A stretch of 64,000 nt of DNA from Membranipora membranacea (Eukaryota; Bryozoa; Gymnolaemata; Cheilostomatida; Membraniporidae). Location: the NCBI GenBank assembly GCA_914767715.1, contig OU612067.1:3720001-3784000 (forward strand). Direction: 5' to 3'. The notes under the pieces were generated by a model. That model did not search any database, was not told where the DNA came from, and saw only the letters and a list, made by a program, of their open reading frames with translations. A program made the position numbers and the translations under genes. Positions 47,318 through 61,100 of the stretch are shown here, piece by piece. Every line of letters starts with the position of its first letter. Position 1 is the first letter of the stretch.

Positions 47318-47800
47318 ACTAGAATCTGATCAGATTTAATCAGTTAGCCTGTATTCCGAGTCCTCAGGTAATACAGACTATAATGCAGTGATACTAAGAC
47401 TATTACCCGTCAGTGAATACAGTGTCACTACTAACACTCCTAAGGCAATAAGAAGCTACAGTTCATCGAGGGTGTCTCAACGATAATACCCGTCTCGCTA
47501 TGTTCAAGTATAAAGATCCCGCTGCTATGCACTCAAAGTTTGTGTCCTTATGTGGAAGATTTGGTAGTTGGGTTTTGGTAACTGAGATTTTCGCTAATGA
47601 TAGAAGTAAAGAATTTTTTTTGACATTCTTGGTCTACTGGCTGTCAATTTATTGCTGCTGAACCATTATATTAGCTTTATGCTATTATACTGTTTTTGAT
47701 GCCCTAATTGGAGTTGTCTATGTTTACAGATTGTAACTAGCAGGATCGCATTGGCAGTCAGCAAACCACTCACTTACATTGGGTGTAATCTGTAATCTGT
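41611..47800 (+). repeat. Tandem duplication, copy 1 (6,190 bp)
   Basis: The sequence from 41611 to 47793 recurs from 47801 to 53983 with a constant offset of 6,190. All ORF translations inside the two copies are identical and I found no difference in lines compared by eye. The join carries a 7-bp insert AATCTGT (47794-47800) that repeats the adjacent AATCTGT. Confidence 0.95.
44038..44245 (+). mobile_element. tRNA-derived SINE in LRR intron 6 (copy 1)
   Basis: It has an A-box-like TGGTGTAGTGC and a B-box GGTTCAAATCC (44089-44099), followed by a body ending in AATAGCAATAAAATG and AT-rich sequence. A second TTATTATTATC tail near 44380 suggests a longer or composite element. Confidence 0.6.
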
Positions 47801-48376
47801 GGCCTATGTTAGTATGAGGTATGTAGCCTATGTAAGTACGAGGTATGTAGCCTATGTTAGTATGAGGTATGTAGCCTATGTAAGTACGAGGTATGTAGCC
47901 TATGTTAGTATGAGGTATGTAGCCTATGTAAATACGAGGTATGTAGCCTATGTTAGTATGAGGTATGTAGCCTATGTAGGTACGAGGTATGTAGCCTATG
48001 TAAGTACGAGGTATGTAGCCTATGTAAGTACGAGGTATGTAGCCTATATAAATAATTCAACATAATGCAGAACCCTCGATTCACAAAATGCCTCCTCTGT
48101 ACGTATGGTACGGCACACAGCTTTTATGTTTTTCTGTCAAAAGCCTTGGGTGACGACTTTCGTCTGCTGTCTATAAAGTTGCCATCCCATTACACATGTC
48201 AGTTGATTCTGAAAGTCTGTCACTTTTCTACAAGAGTTTCCCTTCATAGTAAAGAAAATTCTACTTGAAAAAACTCCTCATAGTATTGAGATTAGTCCTT
48301 ATTTCAGGATTATGGTAACAGTTCATTACATGAGTGTGCTGACTGATGATGATATTGTGATTTTACTTATTTTTAG

Positions 48377-51300
48377 TGCTGAATGTATCTCATAATCTGA
48401 TATCTAAATCTGTCTTCATCGCTAAACTCAAAAGTAAGTACAGGATATCAACCAGGAATAAACAACCTAAAGGCTTACACAACATATCATGTGTATACCC
48501 TAGCCAGTAAACTAGTTTAGTTAATTGTTCTAGCTGGCCCCTGTCATGCAGATATACCTTTTACTGCTTTGAACACCGCCAAATCGAGATGATAGTCAAA
48601 TAATGGATATAACTATGCAGTGCCCAAGCTTAGAAACTGATTTTGAAACCGCTTTGCGAACAATTATGATGGTTGTAATAGCATGGTAATACCAATTCTA
48701 ATTATACCTGCATTAGAAACGGAGATGTTAATTGTACGTGAGGGCACAACTTTCAAATTGACCTCTCAAAATGTACAAATCATGTCTGTCTGTCTTTTCT
48801 GCAGCTCTGGTAGCATTGATATTAAATGATAATGAGCTGACAGAGTTACCTACCCTGGAGATGCCTCAGTTAGCCACCCTACGTAAGTTTGCTCTGCTTT
48901 GTAGCATTTATCCAATGCAGCTCCTTATTCACCCATATCAAACATTCAAACATGGGAGGGGTGGTGCTGAGTGTCTACCCAATCAAACCTTGTGAGAATT
49001 AAGTCCGTCAGGTTTGAAATTTATTTGGTCTACTCATAAAAGTAAGTTCAAATATATATGGTAAAATGCAAGATTTGGTAAAAAAATGGTAATTGTTTAG
49101 CCAGCTCATTTGGTTCATGAAGAAATCGCTACACATGTCTTTTGTAATTTCAAAGTTATGGAGCATTTGGAATTGCTGCAGGCACAGTCAAATGGGTTAA
49201 TAAGATATATACAAGGGGGAATATAAAAGAGATATGTGGTGTATCTAAAAAGAAGTGGTACGTTAGATACCTTGATGATTTCTATTGGTTTGTAGACAAG
49301 AAAGTTTGTGATACACTCTTAAGATGGTCAGATCTTGCCTTTTATTTTTCCTCTATTTTTTGCTATGAGATGCTACATGGTCCAGGCCAGAGCTATCTCA
49401 TCAAGCTCTGATCATCGCTATTTATTTTGTGATACTCACGTCTTGTATCCACCCAAAACACCTTTTCAATTCACATAACTCAACAACTTTCTTCAACACG
49501 TATGCTCATCATCAACCATACATAATGGCAATGTGAAAAGTTTTGGTTTTTCACGGATTGGATTTGTATTTTTATTCCATTGATCTTATTATTTGATTTA
49601 AGTCACCAATGCGCACCAGGGAGAACATCTAGAAATTTAAAAGAAATGTAAATATATGATATTATATATATATATATGCAGCAGCTGATTTTCTGACAAT
49701 GCGAAATTTACTGTAAGTTATCAATCGCTGTGTGTGGTTTGTTCTCTTTTGATGATAAAAGTACAGACGGACCTAATTTGACACTCTTTTATTTTGTAGT
49801 TGTATCCAAGAATCAGCTCACTGAACTGGACACCTCAAAGCTCCCTAATTTGAAGAAGCTGTCCTTCAACAATAACAAACTTACCGTGTTTCCAAATCTC
49901 TCTGTAAGTCAAAAGTGATTATTTTGCATGTCAGTTGAATCAAAGAGTTGAATGGATATGATAAAATTGGAACATTACTAGATCTCTCATCCACTACTCC
50001 CTAGAAAACGTAATCAGCTAGCATGGATTCCCTTCCCATCCCATCCCAGTCATACATCGAGTTACCCTACTCGTTGACAGGTTGGATCATCGATCTGATG
50101 ATGGGTTTCAATTCCCCCACGCACATCCACTCGGTTTACCTGAGAAGCCGAGCTCGGTAGGGTGTTTCAATGGGTACCAACGCTTTAGGCAATGTAGGTT
50201 CTCATAAGCCAGGGATGGCTATTGAGTGGTGGGGTGGTGTAGTGCTTAGGATTTGAGCTTCTCAATATGAGAGTTGCAGGTTCAAATCCCAGTCACTACC
50301 CATGCTGCAAATGGAGGTGAGCTCTTCATACCATAGGTTGCCCGCCCTTACCTTGTACGATGTAAGCATATTCTTAGTGTCTCCAAAAAGGGCACTGAAT
50401 AGCAATAAAATGTATATTATATTATTAACGTTATAAATTATGATTATATATTATTACTATATTATGATTGGACCTAGTGACCCAGCAGTGATGACGTAGT
50501 GCAAAAATGCTTAGAAGTACCCATTGTGGCTTACATTAAGTGGTATATAAATAAACTCATTATTATTATCTAGGTTGCACACTTCAAGTAGATTTAAGAG
50601 CATTCTTTGTGCTGTTTTCAGGTATTTGGTGTAATGGTTTTGCCACTCCAATTTTCAGATTGATTTCTGTCTGCCAATCATTCTTCTAGATTGTGTGATC
50701 TTTACTCACCTTCATTTCATGTGTTTTTTTTGTAGAGAAACATTTGGATTGAGGCCGTCAGCGGAATGTCTAATGCTATAGAGAAAATAACCAAAGACAG
50801 TATCACTTCTAAACACACCAAGTAAATATAATGAATTATTTTTCCAAACACATTTAGGGGGGTTGTGCAGCGGAGCGGAGGCGGTAACAACAAGACGGAT
50901 CATGCGCTAATTTTCAAACTATAAAGCTTTTTAAACATCTATCTGATGGGAAGTGTGTTCCGCCACAAATCCTTTCTGCAACCGCCTGAAAAAATTGTTT
51001 TTGACCATTACATAACCCATTTTGATGTTGACCATATCACATGGTAAACTGAGTTTGTGGGGAAAATGATCATTATATAACATAATATGTTAGATTGATA
51101 TCCATTACATCACCGCTCCGTGGATCTATGTTTGAGCTAAACAACAGGTTACTGTTATTCAAAAATGTTCTTCTCATTTTGTCCTCCATCCATGCGAGTT
51201 CTGGGTGGACTATAAAAACACCTTACTGATACTCTGTCAAAGCGGGAGCGCCAGATTGCACATGGGTAATTTTCAGATTTAAGACTGATAGATCCAAGAC

Positions 51301-53507
51301 TATGTATTTTAATAAAGAGAGCCCACAATGAACTAAGTTTGTAACTATCTTTTTTCTTTCGGTTAAGGCGTCTCATCATAGTGTGGTTTGTCTATGCGTC
51401 TCATGCTGATTTATTTACTGCTCAAATGTTTTGCTTCCGTTTCATTTTGTAGCTTGAAGTTGATGGAACTGAATTTCAACCAGATAAAAAAGTTCATGTA
51501 AGGATAATAAAAATATCACATTAGTAAAGGCGGGGAACAACTCTGCTGAATACAGTCGAATATGTTATCAGCATTCCCAGAATGCAACTTCAACCTGGAA
51601 TTGGGAGGGAAAACAGCTCTACCCAATATACCTAATCACTCACCTGATCTCACATGAACACCAGAACATCGCATTGTGGCACTAAATGTAAAATGAATGT
51701 ATGACAATGTATGGCTCCACATCTACATCAGAGCAGTTTCACTTATCAAACTATTATTACATAATGGTCAGTAAAAAGAGAATTATGGTATGTAGCGTAG
51801 TGTAAGTAAAGAGCAATATATAGATACATAATACACACATACTCTCATTGCAGGTCTTTAGAGCCGCTTAATTGTTTAAAACTCAACAGACTATCTCTGT
51901 ATGGTAATCCACTAACTGAGAAGGAGGAATACAGGAAGAAGATATCCCTGATATGTCCGAGTCTGGAGACTCTGGACGGCCAATCAGCAGTGAGTGTTAA
52001 GTCCTCTTATATAGAGAGAATGCCTTACTAGCGAGTGAGAATTAGGCGATAAAAATGAGACACACAAAAACCCTGGAATAATTTCCAAGTCTGGGGTGAA
52101 ATCACTTACATTCAATTACTGCTACTGGTTACTAGTTTATTCACCACGGTGTTATTCCCTCCAATCTCTTTGTTCAGCCATCTTCTTCATCTGACTTGTG
52201 AAACTAACTCTCTTCAATCTCTCCATATGACAGCGAGTTTGCTCATGCTTACTATTCTACTGTTTTGTGATATGTAAGAGGAAAAAAGTCAGTTTGCAAA
52301 TTTCATGTGATGTTGTATGTTATGCCACCCATATTTTGCCTCCCCCAGTTACGTTATAATATACTTAGTTGTTGTTTTTATAGGAGTTTTAGGTTGCTAA
52401 TTACTAGTATTGTATCACAAACTGGGAGTTGTCTTATGCTGCCCAAAATGAGGATAACTCTGTCATTATTTAAAGAGATCAGTGAGCATATCCTTGAATG
52501 TCATTCTAGTAATTCATATTTAACCTCATGTTTTTTCTTTTGGTCAAGGTGATGTTTATATTTCTCTGTTTTCCTGATAGTCCATAGAAGTCAAAAGATG
52601 TAATGTTGCAACGAAAACACTGAGAGGCTGAGTATCTAATGCTGTTGTATTCTTGTAGAATGAGAAGGTAGCAAAGATGAACAGACCTACAACAACTACA
52701 GCAGCAGATAAAAAGGAGGTTGTCCCTGTTACTGAGAAGGTCACAGAGAGGTCACAAGGTCAAACATCAGAAGAAGAGAAGGATGACAGCTCAGAATCTG
52801 ATACACTGATGGTGAGTCATCAAGCTCCGCCCCTAATTAGTGACCAGATGGCAACAGCATTTAACTCATTGTTGTTAATTTTGTGACTATAATCACACAA
52901 TACCAAATTATATAATGATGATCTGTTAATAAAATAGTTCCTGGAATATCTTTGTGATTAGAATTTAATCACATGAAGAATCTTTTTTTTTTACTTGCTA
53001 CAAAGCAGAGCATGTTTTTACTGTTATCTGACATGCTTTTAGACTGTTGATACGTCCATAAATAAGAAGAAAGAGGACAGTGTAAAATCTGCTGATGCTG
53101 CCGATTTAGAGAAGATGTTTGAGACCTCTGAGGAAGCTTTCAATACAAGTGATGGACATGATACAGTCAACAAGAACAAGAGGTCAGCTAGTGATGAGTT
53201 AGACTCTGAACCGACAAACACTGACCCTGTATCACCATCTCATCAGCAGAAAAAACTCAAGTCATCGAATGACGAAACTGCAGTGTCTTCAGTGGCGACA
53301 AAAGATACCCTTGGGCCAGCGTCGGAGAAACAGCCAACTAGAGTAAATAAACAGAGAAAGGCGAAGGCGCCACGAGCTGAGAGAGCAAAATCTGGAGTTG
53401 TGAACATTAAAATGCTTCAGAAATCAAAAAGTACCAAAGTTTCTAGTGATGTAGTCCAACTATTTGATTCCCCTGTTTCTGTTGGGGGCGGACAAAGCGC
53501 ATGGTAG
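48377..53507 (+). pseudogene. 5'-truncated LRR gene copy (exons 4-11 only)
   Basis: Exons 48377-48433, 48805-48882, 49800-49903, 50736-50821, 51453-51497, 51854-51989, 52659-52811 and 53043-53507 match exons 4-11 of the upstream gene at offset 6,190, with every splice site and frame kept. The start codon, exons 1-3 and promoter are missing, so it cannot make a protein alone. Exon 3 of copy 1 ends in phase 1 and could splice directly to 48377, giving the same 464-residue protein while skipping copy 1. Splicing from exon 10 (phase 0) to 48377 would shift frame. Only this copy is followed by an AATAAA signal in unique sequence. An assembly artefact must be excluded. Confidence 0.8.
50228..50435 (+). 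mobile_element. tRNA-derived SINE (copy 2 of the duplication)
   Basis: It is the same SINE as at 44038-44245, carried along by the tandem duplication; its B-box is at 50279-50289. Confidence 0.6.
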
Positions 53508-54179
53508 ACTAGAATCTGATCAGATTTAATCAGTTAGCCTGTATTCCGAGTCCTCAGGTAATACAGACTATAATGCAGTGATACTAAGACTATTACCCGT
53601 CAGTGAATACAGTGTCACTACTAACACTCCTAAGGCAATAAGAAGCTACAGTTCATCGAGGGTGTCTCAACGATAATACCCGTCTCGCTATGTTCAAGTA
53701 TAAAGATCCCGCTGCTATGCACTCAAAGTTTGTGTCCTTATGTGGAAGATTTGGTAGTTGGGTTTTGGTAACTGAGATTTTCGCTAATGATAGAAGTAAA
53801 GAATTTTTTTTGACATTCTTGGTCTACTGGCTGTCAATTTATTGCTGCTGAACCATTATATTAGCTTTATGCTATTATACTGTTTTTGATGCCCTAATTG
53901 GAGTTGTCTATGTTTACAGATTGTAACTAGCAGGATCGCATTGGCAGTCAGCAAACCACTCACTTACATTGGGTGTAATCTGTCTGATTATTCTGTTTAT
54001 AGCTGTCTCATATTTTTGAGTCGTTGTAGAGGATTATACTTTTCACCAATCAACACGGATTATTCAATGTTTATCTGTGTTTTGGTTGTGACTTAAACTT
54101 TTACAGAATCCCATCGATGCTTTTTGTACCAATTGAAAGTTTATTTTGCTATTTTGATAATGGAATTATAGTACAATTC

Positions 54180-54185
54180 AATAAA
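54180..54185 (+). promoter_or_regulatory. Poly(A) signal downstream of the duplicated LRR copy
   Basis: This AATAAA lies in unique sequence 197 bp beyond the end of the duplication. I found no AATAAA between the copy 1 stop and its end at 47793, so this was probably the original signal of the gene. Confidence 0.5.
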
Positions 54186-55137
54186 TCACAAATTAAAAAC
54201 CTTCACATATTGTTTACACATCCTCTTTGCAGTAAGTTGTACAGTAATTCACCAGGGGGTATAAATCCATATTAACCATTTGGTATGGGCGCTCCAGTCT
54301 CAATACAAGACTGATTTATATGGATTTGAAAATTTGGACACCTAGCTACTTTTATGCTTGAGAAGAAAAAATAATAATGATAATAATGAATCATGGAGGA
54401 CAAAATGAAGTTTGTAAAACTGAACAAGTTAAATGATGCTATTCGACACATAAGATATAGTGTTTCATGTGCTAGGCCTGGTTTGGATAACACTAACAAA
54501 GGTCAGCAATCTGATATTCCACACATGGTGCATATTCTCTTGTCTTCTGTGATAATAGTAACTTGCATAATTTAGATTTGGGAAGTTCTGCCAGTCGGTA
54601 TCGGCCTCAATCATTGAATTCCATATCTGGAATAGCATCATTAGCTTTCGTTTGCAAAACAAAGGGCTTGCAAAAATAGCCAGTCCCTAGTAGCAATCTA
54701 GAAATGCCCTAATCATCGACACTGTATGGGGTATAATTACTGTTTGCAATTTTGTAAACAAGACAATTTCTCAGGCTAATTATTCATGCTACTAGGGACA
54801 GCCAATCAGATAACAGTCAGATGGGTCCCTGTGTTTAGTGTCCTAACCGTATAACGCTATGATACTATTTCCATTCTAAGAGAAGAATCTAATTCAGTGG
54901 CCTCAATTTATAGGCATCCAAACTAGCGCTGTCACGATTTTGCAATGGACTTCAGCTGTCACCTCATTAAATCACGATTGTGAGGTGTGATCGATTAGGT
55001 ATTACCGATATCAAGCGAATTGTTACAGCACTAATCCTAACTGTGTTCTCTCGACTTCCTCATTTTGACAGCCACAGTGATGTGACTTTCTCCTGAAATT
55101 CAGATGCTGTCTCCTATAGATTTGAATTCTGCCTGAG
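54186..55137. other. Convergent spacer between LRR and TRIM-like genes
   Basis: I see no coding signal on either strand and no repeat with defined ends. The TRIM-like 3' UTR should lie here. Confidence 0.35.
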
Positions 55138-58100
55138 TCAAATTTCCTCATCTGGCCTGACAAACGGAATATGGGCTTCATTATCATGGCTAAGATGAAG
55201 GCATGTTGTCTGAAGTGTTTGTTCACTTGCCAATGCACAAGCACCTTGACTCTCATTGTCAGCTGAGTCCACTCCTCTGCTCTGATATTTCTTTTTGAAC
55301 CCAATCTGATTAGGGCGGGGAAGATAGGTAATCTTGCAGTGTGTAGTAGCTTGTAGAGCTGTGTTAGAACTTTGGGCTACTTCATTTTGAGTACCAACTG
55401 ATTCTTTACTCGATATTTGCTCCTCGAGCTTCTTTCTGCTCTCATGTGACCATATTTCAAGCGTGATATCCCAGTTGTCTTTAACCTCATTTGTGAAACG
55501 AACATCATGATCTTTGTACTCCAAAGGTACTTGATGCTGCTGATCGTTCCTCCAGAGGTATATTGCGTGTTTGGCTATACAATCCTTCAGATCATCGCGA
55601 AATCTCTTTGAGATGATTCTCTTACACAGTAACTCTCCCCAGCATTTCTCTACGATATCTTTCAGAGGTTGATTTTTCACTGTCCAAACATGGCATTGCA
55701 CTAGGTTCAGGGGATCATGGTAAGAGAATGATTCAGGGAAAGCTCTCTCTGGTGAATCTCCAACGGCAAACACAAAATACTTATCTTCATGCAGTAGTAG
55801 TTGTCTTGCAGTGCTTGTTCTAGGGCTTTTAGCTTCATAGGCGATCACTGTCATCGCATCTGAATCAAATGGGGCACTGGTCGCCTCGGACTCAGCATCC
55901 GTCTGAAGACCGTCGTCAAATATGTCATCTTGCAGATCCTCAGCGGACTTGATTTTCTCAATGAAGTTGCAGACATGCTGCTTCATATCCTCTACAGGTG
56001 TTGCAGTGCTCAATTTTTTCAGCTGTAGACTCTAAAATACAGATCCATAGGAAAAATGTTAAGATAAAGCTCAAAAAGCTGCTGATCAGATTTACCAATT
56101 AGCGATATCTTAGTCAACAAAGAATTGTAAAAGAGTACACAATGATCAGGTGTGCAAACTGTAACTTGGGCCAAAAATTCTCAAAGCAGCAAGATTTATT
56201 TTTGAATTGCATGAGCATAAAAAAAATGAAGTTCATGGTACAACTAACTTGGTTATTGAGCTGAATGGCATGGTAATGGATTGGTTGATACTTCTCCAAC
56301 GCTGCCATAAAACAGTAGTCGCCCGGAGATCTACTTTCAAATCTTCCCACTGCAGTCTCAAAGAAAACTTGTTTAACTCCTCGATTCCACTCAGGCAGAT
56401 TCAGTTGCTTTGGACTTAGGTTGTCCAGAGATTCAGTCCCAGATAATCTTAGAATAGGTGGCCACCCTCTGATATTCTCATCTTTGATTGTGCTGTTCCA
56501 GACTCCCCTCATAACCCTGTAAAGAGCTCGACTGTAAATCCATGATAAAGACACAATCCAACCGAAACTATTGTTACCGCGTAGTATGCTCTGTACTCCT
56601 GGGATCAGGCCATTAACTAGAAATATGACGGTCTGAACTTCATTATTGGCCAACTGCGAGACTGATGCTATAAAGGTGACTGCATGAGTGAAACTTCCGT
56701 TTGGCTCATGGTACTGTCTGACAGCGTGATTTATTCGTTTCTGCTCCAGCTCGAGGATCTGCTGCATATCAGGTTTCATTCGCTGAAAATATACAATAAA
56801 TATAAATCTAAATTCTCTACATTAAGTTTTGAAAAATGCTCCATGACAAGACCATTATGCCAGAAAGTTTGAACGTCGATGATAAATACAAATATCCAGG
56901 GTTGGTTTTTATTTTGTGCGCTGATACTTGCTGGCAGAATTGTTGTATGCATGCTTGTATGTTGACAACCACAACAAGGCAAACCATTCTCTCATTGCTA
57001 AAAGAAGTGAGATGTATTATCAAATTACGGTTTTAACCAGTGTCTTTAAAAATTATGATAGTTCTTTCGTAAACAAGTGTTTTCATGTTTCTACTTTTAA
57101 CCCTGCTCACCTTCCCACCGTTATCTAATTGGCCTTGCTGTGCTGCGCCTTGAGGTCTTGCAGATGCTTTCCACCTTGGAGGGCTTTCTGGCTCGTATAT
57201 GGTGAAACAAACACCTTCGTCCAGAGGATGGTGGTAAACATAGATAGGTTTACCGTTCTTGTCGTGACCTTTTATAGGTTGAATTGCTGAAACTTGGAGA
57301 GAATCTTTATCAGTGTAAATGGGTACTCTATCAGTAACAGTGAACATAGGGTGGTTGTCTATCCAGTTCCTTTTCGTTTCCTCATCTAGATTGGGCACAA
57401 GGTGCTCATGAAATTGTCTTTCGATGACCTCATGCATGTGGTTATTGTTCAGAGTGATTGTCTCAAAGTCATAGCAGTCATCAGAATACTTGATGTATTC
57501 ACCTGAATCGCCAGTCACTAGCAAAAATAGTGTGTGGGAATTAGCCTTGATGGTTTTCGGGAATATTGCTTTTACGCTAACAGTCGAGAAAGAATCTCCC
57601 TTGTCCAGGGACCTAAGAGCAGACATTGCACCATTTGAAATTTCTGTGAAAATCGACCCTTTTACAGAATCCAGAAATTCAAGGTCATGAGAAAGCAGGA
57701 CTGCACGTAGGGTCTTATCTCGAACATCCAGCTCAAGCATGATTTGTTTTTCTTTGTAACGCACAACAAAATCATTGACTTTTTCTCCTTTCAGCAATTT
57801 TCCTCCAAAACTATCCAGTGATAGTGACGTTTGCTCAAAGTTTGCTGCCGTCAGCATATTGAGCATCTCAACCGGTTGTGTTATAACTGCATGGGGCGGC
57901 AAGGCAGTAATAGTTGATTGGAAATGGAGGAGCTGATGGAAACGGCGTGTCGTTGTTTGTGATGTTGATACTTTGATGATATTCTGCTGCTCAAACCCAA
58001 TAAAGTCTGATATGCAAGGATACGATCCTGTTAGGCAGATGAGCACATGACTGACCGAATCATTCTCTGTGCTAGCTTGTGAAACTAGTACACATGTTGT

Positions 58101-61100
58101 GACCTCTCCATCATCAGCTTTGTCTGAGATGTTCAGTGACATTAGCTGTTGATGGAAGATGCTGTGGATATCACACAACTCGTCGTCCTACAAATAGGCA
58201 AATCAGATCAAACTCATAATTTCATCACAAAATACAAAGTACAATTTCAGTACAATCTGAATATATATGAGGGAGAAAGCCTGCATTTGGTGTCTCTCCG
58301 GAATGTTGTAGGCCTTGGTATAACTTACCCTGCAATGTAAGTTGAGGGAAACCCTTTTTTAAAACAATTATAACAAACCTGAAGATATTTTGTTTAGGAC
58401 CAGGAGGTGATTTACCTATTATAGAGTTTATGTTAAAATTCAGCAAAAAAATCAACAAGCCCATAGCATCATCAAATTGCTAGGTTGGTAGTCACTATTT
58501 TTTATCCATGTAGAGACATCCCCGCAGTTTAACCCCATTAATTATAAAATACAAAGCTCACCAAATCGTCAGGTACAAGGAATACATCACTTCCACTGTC
58601 AATGGATTCATTGGTACTTTCAGATATCTTTTCCTCAGGGAGTTGTTCGTAATCTTCCTGTACAGCCTCCATGGTGCTTCAATGATGAAAAATATCTCTG
58701 AGTAATTCTTTCCGTTGTCTCAAGAAAATCGATAAGGTCTAAGACAGTAAAGGTAAATACTGCATTACTAATTGGTTGGTACTTACTTTCTTAGGATTTT
58801 AAATGATGTGAGGCCATTGTCATGACTAAGCCACAGTGTACTCATATGTAGAAAAATTCCATGGATTCCTTGCAGCTGAGTCAGACGATCATCCGAAATT
58901 TCTTGTAAAATATTCCCTGAAAATGATGATATCAACATGAATCAACCAGAAATTTACGAATCATCAGCTCTAGCTCAACAGACTAATTTACATACAAGAT
59001 ACAAAATTTGACACATAAAGGGGGATATACCTCTTTTCGATAGTACAGTAATACAGTTATTCTGCTTTGACTGGACCCAGATCAGGCCTTGGCTATCTAC
59101 AACAGTTGCATGTGGTTCAATAATGTCCCGTGTCCACAAAATACTCCATCTTTTGCCATCCATAATTTTGTACTTTTTTAGACAGTCGTATCGTAGGTCA
59201 GAAACAAGAATGGAGTGAGGAGGTATTCCAGCGAGTCCATGTGCGGCTCCATTGTAAAGTATATTTGGAAGACGTGTAGATGATTTGATGTCATACACCA
59301 TAATGTCTTCATCACTTTCTCCTCTTTTCGGTAGTTTTGACAAGAAAACCTTTCCCTCAACTATTGTCAAGTCAAGACCAGGTTTATGGATTGGCCAGCG
59401 CTTGATCTCGCTCAACTGACTGTCCATTAGGATGAGTTTGGTTGCTGACCTCTCCTCATCACTAACTCCAAGGAGAAGCTTGTCTTCGAAAAACTCAAAA
59501 GCGAATATGTGATGGTTTATTTCATGAAAATCAATTTGCTCCCCGGTGGTCTTATTCAATACCAAGAGGCCTCCATCGACACCTACTACCATTTGGCCGC
59601 TTTGAGTTGTTCTTATATCATAGCAACATCTGCCAGAAATAACATTCTTTGAATTCCCAAGACTTCTCTTTTGTCTAGACTCTAATGAGAAAAAAGGAAT
59701 GTATATAACAAGTTTATAAAACCTAACAACCTGAAACTGTTTGTATAAATCACTCTTTTTCATTCATTATTAATCCACAAAAAGTTGCCCTGTTTCTTTT
59801 CTAGTTACATTTTGAGATCGCAATAATTGTCAGAGAAATTGGTGAGAATAATTATTATATTATTTGCTCACAATTGATTACTTTATAAGCACTTAGTACT
59901 GCCATGTGGCTAGTTATTTTTCACTTTTTATCTCTCATTTAAAAAAATTTGCATCTGTGGTAATAGTTGATGAGAATGGTAAAAGTGAGAGGCTATATTA
60001 TCAATATTTCTTACCATAGATGTCTAGCGCCTTTACTATAGCTATCACCCTTGCATCAGTTTCTGCTCGTGAGAACACATCTCTAACCAATATTTGGAAG
60101 CCCTCTTGTTCACGGTAGACTAGTTCTTCAACTATCTCTAGTCTTGCTTGTGCTGCAGAGAGACATGGTAGATGTTCCTCAGCTAAAGAGCATAGCAAAC
60201 TATTTCCTGTCACATGCAATGCATCAATAGAACCTCTCATTTGCTGAATAAGTTCATCCCTCTGCAAAAAGACACCATATATTTCAAAGCTCATGAAAGA
60301 TGAATGTGGTGATGCCCGATCGGAATTGGTGTTATATGATCATATTGGTTAGAGTTAAGAAATGAATTTACTCAATCATTCTGCTGCAAAACCATCAATC
60401 TGGAATAATGCTCCATTATCGTTGGACGTTAGAAGAGACTGTAAACATAAATGATTTTAAAACAAACACGCCAGCATCAGATGTCTAATTTTTTTAATAC
60501 ACTTTATTGACTGCCATAGAAGTAGGATGTAGCTCAGTTGGTTCGAGCGCCTGCCCTCTGACGCGCAAGCTTTGGAGGTCTCGGGTTCAAATCCTGCTGC
60601 AGTCTACCCACTAATGGGCTCTATTGACGCCCCAGGTGTGCTCCGACCTGCCTGCAAACTGAGAGAAACTTGGGGCCAAAAATGGCACCTGTACCTGTAT
60701 TTCTCAGTCAGAAACAAACTTGCGATTTGAACCCACATTTTAAACCACATAGTCATTTTGAAGAATATTCTTCAATAAGAGTAACAAAAAAGAAAAACAG
60801 CGCAGGACAATATACATGTATATTTCTTGTATGGATGGTTCCAGTATGTGGTATCTATCTAACAGCCTTACCTTACCTGCACTGGACAATCACCCATTTA
60901 AATATCTCCATTTGTCATTAGGCTAGCATGCACCACACATAGTCTTGATGTGGGACAATGCTTAATTTGTTGCCAAGTTTAGGGATAAATGAAGATTTGA
61001 AACATTTTTGTATTATTAAAAAACTGTTCACTCAATTTATAGTATACATCGATTAGCAGATAAGATAACCATATCAATCCATGATAATTTTGGAGTTTCT

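Larger units (their letters stand above)
47801..53983 (+). repeat. Tandem duplication, copy 2
   Basis: It begins inside the minisatellite (about 10 units left, to 48049) at the distinctive variant GGCCTATG, the counterpart of 41611, and ends at 53983, where unique flank CTGATTATTC begins. It contains no counterpart of LRR exons 1-3. Confidence 0.95.
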
